Assembly: GCA_029934875.1 (NCBI GenBank)
Contig: JAOZLK010000135.1
Location: 1 to 9,331, forward strand
Length of the DNA: 9,331 bases
Source of the DNA: Bacteroidales bacterium
GTDB lineage: Bacteria > Bacteroidota > Bacteroidia > Bacteroidales > GCA-2748055
Reading direction: 5' to 3'
The translations under genes and the position numbers were made by a program. Below, in pieces: positions 1-5,311 of this stretch (positions are counted from its first letter, which is position 1; each line of letters starts with the position of its first letter). The notes below the pieces were generated by a model, which ran no database searches, was not told the DNA's origin, and saw nothing but the letters and a program-made list of their open reading frames with translations.

Positions 1-2
1 TC

Positions 3-830
3 CCTGTTGTTGTATTAAAAGATATTGCAACTGATAAGGTATTTGCCCTGTCAACTATCTATTGCATGCACCCCACCATATTGCATGAAGATTCAAAACT
101 CTATTCAGCTGATTTCCCTGGCTACACCCGTGAGTATATCAAAAAAGAGCTGGGTGAAGAAGTGATTCTACTTTATCATACCGGGCCTTCCGGAAATCAA
201 TCACCACGTCATTTTATTAAATCAAATACTTTTGATGAAGCAGAACGATTGGGATTCAAATTAGGCGAGCAAATTATAAATAGTGTCTTGAAGTTGGATG
301 ATTCCCATTATCAGGATTGGGTATCACTTTCCTCCCAACAAACATATATTGTACTTCCCCAAAAAGAATTTATGAGCATAAAAGCCGCAGAAGAAAAAGC
401 GATTTTTGTAAAGAACAAGTTAAAACAGATGCGGCTCGAAAATGCACCTGGTCCGGAAATCCGTACAGTGGAATGTGACTGGTTTGGTGCTGAGGAAAAC
501 AAGCAGCTTTCCGAAATGGCCTCTAACGGGAAACTTGAGAAAGTGTATCAATCCGTATTGCCGGCAGAGATCAATATAATCGATATCGATAACAAGCATT
601 TTGTCTTTTTACCAGGAGAATTGTTTGTGGAATTCTCACTCAGGATAAAAGCTTCGTTGAAGAAGAAAACATTTATCGCCAGTCTGTCCAATGGCGTACT
701 GGCCGGTTATATTGTTACCGAAGAAGCAGAACTGGAAGGCGGTTACGAAGCATCCAATAGCATCTTCCCATCTAAAGCAGGAGAGGTAATCATTCAGAAT
801 GTGCTTGACATGGTTAATCCCTCTCAATGA
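3..830 (+). CDS. Neutral/alkaline ceramidase-family hydrolase, C-terminal part (gene begins before the window)
   Basis: The reading frame is open from the first bases. The Met codon at 66 is internal, because the codons before it read V-F-A-L-S-T-I-Y-C and continue into M-H-P-T, the family's second metal-binding motif (usually A-C-H-P-T, His at 69-71). The 275 visible residues also hold G-N-Q-S-P-R at 192-209, matching the ceramidase amidase motif GDVSPN with the nucleophile-type Ser kept. A P-G-E motif (Glu at 618-620) and a G-Y-I-V-T motif (Tyr at 708-710) match the Glu and Tyr zinc ligands of characterised neutral ceramidases (PF04734). Family members cleave the amide bond of ceramide, but many bacterial members are uncharacterised, so the substrate here is unknown. 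The stop overlaps the start of the kelch gene (ATGA), suggesting co-translation. The N-terminus and any signal peptide lie outside the window. The family call is secure; ceramidase activity is inference. Confidence 0.8.
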   Translation, partial: PVVVLKDIATDKVFALSTIYCMHPTILHEDSKLYSADFPGYTREYIKKELGEEVILLYHTGPSGNQSPRHFIKSNTFDEAERLGFKLGEQIINSVLKLDDSHYQDWVSLSSQQTYIVLPQKEFMSIKAAEEKAIFVKNKLKQMRLENAPGPEIRTVECDWFGAEENKQLSEMASNGKLEKVYQSVLPAEINIIDIDNKHFVFLPGELFVEFSLRIKASLKKKTFIASLSNGVLAGYIVTEEAELEGGYEASNSIFPSKAGEVIIQNVLDMVNPSQ

Positions 831-1837
831 AGAGACCAATACTGATTAGTGGAATCGCCCTTATTCTGATAGCTTCTGTGTTAAACGCCCAGGAAACCAT
901 AAACTGGGAGAAAGTCACTGATCATGCCGGTTGGGAGCCTCGTGATTCTCAAGGCGAACTCGTTTACAAAAACCGCTTATGGATCTTTGGTGGATGGTTC
1001 AATTCATACAAGCCCTGTCCTCGCGATGTCTGGAATTCAGATGACGGCAAGAATTGGAAACTTGTCCAAAAAAAAGCCGGGTGGAAACACAGCGACCTGG
1101 CAATGACACTGGTATTCAAAGACAAAATGTGGCTCATGGGAGGATGGTATAATGGGCGTCTCCCGGATCACTCATCCAGTAATGAGGTTTGGAGTTCTAC
1201 TGATGGGGTGAAGTGGGAACAAGTAACAAGCAATGCCGGATGGACTCCACGTTTGGCTGCCGGTGCAGTGGTCTTTAAGAACAAAATGTGGATACTTGGA
1301 GGAATTGAGGATTATTATTTTGGAGACGAAAAGAGCCTGAAAAATGATGTATGGTATACCTCCGATGGAAAAGAGTGGGAACAAGCTACCGGAAGTGCAG
1401 GCTGGTCTCCACGCGCATATCATCAGGCAGTTGTATTCAACGATAAGATCTGGGTTTTCGGCGGTGGAAACTACGTTCCCAATCATATTACCTTTAATGA
1501 TGTCTGGTGCTCTGATGATGGTATCCATTGGGAAGAGGTTACATCATCGGCCCCCTGGTCACCACGTCTGTGGTTTTCTTCTGTAGTGTATCGTGACAGG
1601 ATGTTTGTATTGGGTGGATGGTCGAAAAGTCACGATAATTTTGGTGATGTCTGGTATTCCAAAGATGGCTCAGAATGGACAGAATTAAAATCAGAAGTAA
1701 TTTGGAAGTCCCGTCATGAACACTCAACATTCGTGTTTCAGGATAAAATTTGGGTAGCCGGCGGATTTCCAAGGCCCCTGCTGAGCAATGAGGTTTGGTC
1801 ACTGGAGATTCCTCCTAACTGGTTTGGGGACGATTAA
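827..1837 (+). CDS. Secreted six-bladed kelch-repeat beta-propeller protein
   Basis: This 336-residue protein has a Sec signal peptide (residues 1-21, ending L-N-A before Q22) and then almost nothing but kelch repeats. Six repeats are visible: Gly-Gly pairs at 55, 105, 158, 212, 263 and 312; D/E-V-W motifs at 67, 120, 174, 225, 274 and 322; and W-x-x-V/L-type strands starting at W27, 77, 130, 184, 235 and 284, a period of 49-54 residues. The first W strand precedes blade 1 and the chain ends after the last E-V-W, so the N-terminal strand probably closes the propeller by completing blade 6. No separate catalytic domain is present. Kelch propellers bind ligands or partners and some are enzymes (galactose oxidase type); no such active site is evident. 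The start overlaps the upstream stop (ATGA) with no clear Shine-Dalgarno site, so translation is probably coupled to the ceramidase-like gene. The role is unknown; a partner or glycan-binding role is a guess. Confidence 0.85.
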   Translation: MKRPILISGIALILIASVLNAQETINWEKVTDHAGWEPRDSQGELVYKNRLWIFGGWFNSYKPCPRDVWNSDDGKNWKLVQKKAGWKHSDLAMTLVFKDKMWLMGGWYNGRLPDHSSSNEVWSSTDGVKWEQVTSNAGWTPRLAAGAVVFKNKMWILGGIEDYYFGDEKSLKNDVWYTSDGKEWEQATGSAGWSPRAYHQAVVFNDKIWVFGGGNYVPNHITFNDVWCSDDGIHWEEVTSSAPWSPRLWFSSVVYRDRMFVLGGWSKSHDNFGDVWYSKDGSEWTELKSEVIWKSRHEHSTFVFQDKIWVAGGFPRPLLSNEVWSLEIPPNWFGDD

Positions 1838-1883
1838 GAGTCTGTCTGTAAAGTCAGTATTTTTGTTGTCGGAATAAAATAGT

Positions 1884-1926
1884 CCCGAAGCGGGCGGAAG
1901 ATAATAGCCCGGGGCAAAGCCCCGGG
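1884..1926. repeat. Tandem GC-rich hairpins, REP-like or terminator-like
   Basis: Two perfect inverted repeats sit side by side: CCCG-AAG-CGGG (1884-1894) and CCCGGGGC-AAA-GCCCCGGG (1908-1926, eight-base arms, three-base loop). They start about 47 bases after the kelch stop. There is no T-run directly after the second stem, which argues against a classical intrinsic terminator. The design resembles short dispersed intergenic palindromes (REP-like) found in many genomes. Whether it is repeated elsewhere cannot be seen here. Confidence 0.5.
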
Positions 1927-2081
1927 ATGCTGATATTTAATAAGTTAGCGTTCCTTACAAAGATTTTAAATTGAAAACAAAATGTTGCATGGAACGCAAT
2001 ATTGAGAATGTGTTACATTTATAGACGAACAAAGCAGGATCTGTCCATAATGTCCGCAATCTGATCCAGACTCTGATTTTA

Positions 2082-2110
2082 TTGACAAAATAAGTAATAT
2101 TAAATATAAG
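2082..2110 (+). promoter_or_regulatory. Possible sigma70-like promoter for the second ceramidase-like gene
   Basis: TTGACA at 2082-2087 is followed after 17 bases by TATAAG at 2105-2110, close to the general bacterial -35/-10 consensus, and lies 33 bases before the ATG at 2143. Bacteroidota house-keeping promoters usually follow a different consensus (TTTG and TAnnTTTG), so the match may be chance in AT-rich DNA. Confidence 0.3.
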
Positions 2111-2142
2111 AATAACTGTAAGAATAAAATTAGAGGTATGAT

Positions 2143-3546
2143 ATGAAAACGACCACAAGCTTTCTTAGAAAAAATATATTTGTTCTTCTAATATTCTGTT
2201 TCATATTACCATCTATCGCTATGAGTGAAGACCTTCCCTGGAAAGCGGGAACTGCCAAAACGATTATTACACCTGAAAAGAAGGTTTGGTTGGCTGGATA
2301 TGGATATAAACGCGAACCAATAGGGATTTTGCACGATATATGGGTAAAGGTCCTTGCCCTTGAAGACCGTAATGGACAGCAAAGCGTGGTTATAACAAGT
2401 GACCTTATGGGAATTCCACGATATATGTATGAAAGTATATCGCAAAAACTAATGATACGGTTTCACCTGAAACGATCGCAGATACTTTTAACTTTCAGCC
2501 ACAATCACTGTGCCCCACGACTTCATGAAGACCTGGTGGATTATTACCCCAAAGATAGTGCCCAAACCAAACTGGTTCTGGAATATTCCGATAAGCTGGA
2601 GGAGAAAATTATCGAAGCGGTGACCCGGTCTTTTTTGGATTTATCACCGGCCAGATTGTCGATTGGCGAAGGAACGGCCACTTTTGCTGTGAATCGTCGC
2701 AATAATGTAGAATCTGAAGTTCCGGAACTACTGGCGGCCGGAACAGCTTTGAAAGGCCCTGTAGATCACAGCGTGCCCGTAATGACAATTCATAAGGCCG
2801 GTAATCAGCTGGTTGCAATTCTATTTGGCTATGCCTGCCATCCGACAACACTTAGCTTTAAAAAATGGTGTGGTGACTATCCGGGCTTTGCGCAGATCGC
2901 AATTGAAAAGAATCATAACGGAGCAATGGCTATGTTTTTCAACAGTAGTGGTGGTGATCAGAATCCATTGCCACGAAGGGAGGTTTCGCTTTGTGAACAG
3001 TATGGAAACAGGCTTTCTGAAGCTGTTGAGAAAGTGCTACAGACTCAGTTGAAACCAGTTCCATCTGAGCTGCGTACAGCTTTTGAATTTGTTGATTTGA
3101 ATTATCTTAGGCCCCCAACCCGGAAGGAACTTGAAGATGCTTTAGATGACTATGAAGAGGATAAATCCGCACGTGCCCGCATTCGTGCAAGCTGGGCCGA
3201 ACGTATGCTTAATAAGTTAAATGTAGGTGAACAGTTTGCCACTTCTTACTCTTATCCGGTACAGGTATGGAAGCTTGGTGGTTTTATGCACTGGATCAGC
3301 CTTGGCGGAGAAGCCGTTGTAGATTATTCTCTGCGTTTCAAAAAGGAGATTGGTCCGGGTACATGGGTGTGGGGTTATTCCAATGTGTTGGTAGCCTACA
3401 TTCCATCGCTTCGTGTGTATAATGAAGGAGGCTACGAAGGTGGTGCATTCCTTTATGAATATGGTCTCCCTGCAGACCGATGGGCCGGTGATGTAGAAGA
3501 ACGTGTGGCGGATGCAGTTCACCGGTTAGTTCAGAAAGTTCGGTAA
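2143..3546 (+). CDS. Secreted neutral/alkaline ceramidase-family protein (PF04734), compact form
   Basis: This 467-residue protein begins with a Sec signal peptide (about residues 1-27) and then follows the neutral-ceramidase N-terminal fold. Visible motifs are A-G-Y-G (51-54), H-D-I-W-V-K (64-69), the metal motif S-H-N-H (His120, His122), A-C-H-P-T (His233), G-G-E (Glu390) and V-A-Y-I-P (Tyr419). By alignment with characterised ceramidases, His120, His233, Glu390 and Tyr419 would hold the zinc ion. The amidase motif GDVSPN is replaced by G-D-Q-N-P-L (271-276), putting Asn274 where the nucleophilic Ser is expected. At 467 residues it is much shorter than full neutral ceramidases (about 650-780) and lacks their C-terminal Ig-like domain. 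The start is supported by AGAGG at 2132-2136, six bases before the ATG. It is followed after 138 bases by the Gfo/Idh gene on the same strand. The fold is confident; hydrolysis of ceramide is doubtful given the Ser change. Confidence 0.85.
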   Translation: MKTTTSFLRKNIFVLLIFCFILPSIAMSEDLPWKAGTAKTIITPEKKVWLAGYGYKREPIGILHDIWVKVLALEDRNGQQSVVITSDLMGIPRYMYESISQKLMIRFHLKRSQILLTFSHNHCAPRLHEDLVDYYPKDSAQTKLVLEYSDKLEEKIIEAVTRSFLDLSPARLSIGEGTATFAVNRRNNVESEVPELLAAGTALKGPVDHSVPVMTIHKAGNQLVAILFGYACHPTTLSFKKWCGDYPGFAQIAIEKNHNGAMAMFFNSSGGDQNPLPRREVSLCEQYGNRLSEAVEKVLQTQLKPVPSELRTAFEFVDLNYLRPPTRKELEDALDDYEEDKSARARIRASWAERMLNKLNVGEQFATSYSYPVQVWKLGGFMHWISLGGEAVVDYSLRFKKEIGPGTWVWGYSNVLVAYIPSLRVYNEGGYEGGAFLYEYGLPADRWAGDVEERVADAVHRLVQKVR

Positions 3547-3684
3547 AATTTAGTACTATTATTCCCAGCTTTATACGTTTACTTGTGAAAACTAATGAAG
3601 GTCATGAAGTGCTTCCAAAAGCAGGGATTGTTCCTGGTAATAAAATAAATTATTAAGATACCAATACTCAAAAGGCGATTTTAT

Positions 3685-4836
3685 ATGTACACACTTCAAA
3701 AGAAACTACTGCTGATTTTCTTAGTCTTGTTGCCATTTACACTAATAGCACAAGCACCAGAGACCGCGAATGATCCCGCAAAAGAAACACGATCTAAAAA
3801 ACCCATCAGGGTTGGCCTGATTGGATGTGATTCTCATGGTATGTGGTTTGGCCCACAGATGCAGAAGCATGACCCACTGCTTTTGAGTTTACCGGTCCCA
3901 CCGGATCAACCATCCGAATATACATGGATGAGTGGAGGCACACATTATTATTTTTACACGAATTATGGTAATCGTACACATATGACTGCACCTTTTGTGG
4001 ATGGTTTTGAGATTGTGAAGGTTTGGGATAAAGATCGCACTGCCGCAGAGCTTACAGCTAAAATATTTAACAGTTCACCTGAAGTTTGCAATTCTTTTGA
4101 ACAGGTCAGTGATGATGTCGATTTAGTATTTATCGCTGATTGTAATGGAGATGGTCACGATCACTTAGAACTCGCCACCCCCGGATTAAAAAAAGGAATT
4201 GCCACATTTGTGGACAAACCTTTCGCTCACCGTATGGCAGATGTTGTGGCTATGCTCAAGCTCGCAGAGGAGAATGATGCTCCCATTATGTCGCTTTCCA
4301 TTATCCAAACCTTACCGGAAACCCGGGAATTTGCCAACCGCCTTATTGAGCTCGATGAAGTAAATTTCGGTACAATTCAGGGTGGCGGGACCAAGCGTGC
4401 AGGATTGATTCACACTATTTGTTATGCATTAGCGATCTATGGTCCGGATGTAGAGTCAGTCCGGGCACTGGTAAGTCCGGATCATACAAGCATTCATCTT
4501 GATTGGGATAAACAAACAAACCGCCCGAAGCAAGGCGTAATGATCAACTGTGATATTGGCCGCACATGGCATGGCTCAATGCACATGAGCGCTTACGGTC
4601 CCGGAGGCAGGGGGGCGATTCATAATCAGGGGGCCGGAAGTTGGGAATATCCCCAGGGATCAGCGGAGATTTTACGATTGATTAAAAAGATGGTCGAAAC
4701 TGGCAAAACTCAAGGGCCTGTTAACCAGATGATCGAAGCCGTGGCGATTGCTGATGCAGCCGAGGCAGCAATGAAATCCGGCGAAACACAGCCATTTCAA
4801 ATTCTTAAGCCAATTCCTAAAATGAATTTGAGATAA
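3685..4836 (+). CDS. Exported Gfo/Idh/MocA-family oxidoreductase
   Basis: This 383-residue protein has a Sec-type signal peptide (residues 1-22, L-I-A before Q23) and a short polar linker, then a Rossmann-type start at I-R-V-G-L-I-G (41-47). D-K-P-F at 178-181 stands in the place of the E-K-P motif of this family, and H243 in L-I-H-T lies in the C-terminal alpha/beta part where the family's catalytic His is usually found. Family members are NAD(P)-dependent sugar or cyclitol dehydrogenases or related enzymes. A segment of about 35 residues (70-105) with many Tyr, Thr and Pro residues lies between the first beta strand region and the next conserved strand and looks like a lineage-specific insertion. 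The start is supported by AAAGG at 3671-3675. A paralogous copy began 36 bases downstream (4873) and is now broken. No Tat twin-Arg motif is seen, so export would be by Sec, which is unusual for a dinucleotide-binding enzyme. The substrate is unknown. Confidence 0.85.
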   Translation: MYTLQKKLLLIFLVLLPFTLIAQAPETANDPAKETRSKKPIRVGLIGCDSHGMWFGPQMQKHDPLLLSLPVPPDQPSEYTWMSGGTHYYFYTNYGNRTHMTAPFVDGFEIVKVWDKDRTAAELTAKIFNSSPEVCNSFEQVSDDVDLVFIADCNGDGHDHLELATPGLKKGIATFVDKPFAHRMADVVAMLKLAEENDAPIMSLSIIQTLPETREFANRLIELDEVNFGTIQGGGTKRAGLIHTICYALAIYGPDVESVRALVSPDHTSIHLDWDKQTNRPKQGVMINCDIGRTWHGSMHMSAYGPGGRGAIHNQGAGSWEYPQGSAEILRLIKKMVETGKTQGPVNQMIEAVAIADAAEAAMKSGETQPFQILKPIPKMNLR

Positions 4837-4872
4837 CCGAAATAAGATAATAAAATAGAAAAGGAGATTTTC

Positions 4873-5088
4873 ATGAACCCATTTCATAAAAAACTAATAT
4901 TGATTTTCTTAGTCTGGTTGCCATTTACACTATTTGCACAAATACCGGCAGCTGCAACTGATCTTGCAAAGTAACCACAAGCTGAGAAACCCATTAGGGT
5001 TGGTCTGATAGGATGTAATTCTCATGGTATGTGGTTTAGCCCACAGATGCAGAAGCATGATCCACTACTTTTAAGTTTACCTGTTCCC
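4873..5088 (+). pseudogene. 5' fragment of a second, tandem Gfo/Idh gene
   Basis: This stretch aligns without a single gap to the first 216 bases of the intact Gfo/Idh gene (constant offset of 1188 bases). Of 72 codons, 53 encode the same residue; in the mature part (residues 39-72) it is 32 of 34. It keeps its own strong ribosome site (AAGGAG at 4861-4866, six bases before the ATG) and a signal peptide ending F-A-Q. A TAA at 4972-4974 replaces the GAA of the intact copy, stopping translation after 33 codons, right at the junction of signal peptide linker and mature domain. Similarity ends at about 5087, and the frame then runs into unrelated DNA and stops at 5116. The matching 3' end of the same gene lies at 8749-8816. 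Fragment identity is very well supported. Confidence 0.92.
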
Positions 5089-5236
5089 CTGCAGAATCTC
5101 CGATGGCTGAACTTATAAGCATTCCTTCGACTTTTTCACCCAATGAAACTGTATGATCCTGGGAGCAGACCTGGACGGAAATCATCGATAGTATGATTCC
5201 AGGGATCAGTAATAAAAATCGCAATGATTCAAGCAT
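5089..5236 (-). pseudogene. N-terminal stub of a secreted ADP-ribosylglycohydrolase-like gene
   Basis: Read on the minus strand from the ATG at 5234-5236 (or the earlier ATG at 5246-5248), this encodes a signal peptide (start M-L-E-S-L-R-F-L-L-L, end near V-C-S-Q) followed by G-E-K-V-E-G-M-L-I-S-S-A-I-G-D-S-A-G. That last stretch matches the first conserved block of the ADP-ribosylglycohydrolase family (PF03747; G-x-L-x-G-x-A-x-G-D-A-x-G). Similarity stops after the G-D-S-A-G, at the edge of the Gfo/Idh fragment. The frame then runs on through antisense Gfo/Idh sequence and stops at 5036-5038, giving a chimeric ORF of 66 residues. GAAGG at about 5241-5245 favours the ATG at 5236. The rest of the gene is absent from the window. 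The family call rests on one short motif. Confidence 0.6.
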
Positions 5237-5311
5237 GTGAACCTTCATGGTGGCATTATGAATTAAAAATCTAAATTTATATAATAATACCAAACACCAA
5301 TCAATTCGAAG
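5237..5311. promoter_or_regulatory. AT-rich divergent spacer, probable promoter region of the NodB-GH3 gene
   Basis: The spacer separates the minus-strand ADP-ribosylglycohydrolase-like stub from the plus-strand NodB-GH3 gene, so promoters for both directions are expected here. TATAAT at 5280-5285 could serve the plus strand, but no good -35 partner is seen. GAAG at 5308-5311 abuts the GH3 ATG directly, too close for a normal Shine-Dalgarno site. Confidence 0.3.

Larger units (their letters stand above)
1838..2142. other. Intergenic region with hairpins and a possible promoter
   Basis: This 305-base gap contains no convincing gene. It holds two GC-rich hairpins in tandem near its left end (1884-1926), a longer-range 7-base inverted pair (GCGTTCC at 1948-1954 and GGAACGC at 1991-1997, loop of 36), and an AT-rich right half with a possible promoter at 2082-2110 and an AGAGG ribosome site at 2132-2136 before the ATG at 2143. 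It probably separates two transcription units. Confidence 0.6.

Noticed and set aside
66..830. Treating the ATG at 66 as the start of the first gene
   Set aside because: The frame is open to the window edge and the codons before 66 continue the conserved ceramidase strand leading into the H-P-T motif.
1948..1997. Inverted pair GCGTTCC/GGAACGC as an operator or element end
   Set aside because: Seven-base arms with a 36-base loop are too weak in AT-rich DNA to claim a function.
3543..3656. Short open frame ending G-H-E-V-L-P-K-A-G-I-V-P-G-N-K-I-N-Y after the ceramidase-like gene
   Set aside because: It looks slightly protein-like but is only 37 codons, has no ATG start in this frame and matches no family I recognise. 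A 17-codon ATG frame at 3595-3648 is equally unsupported.
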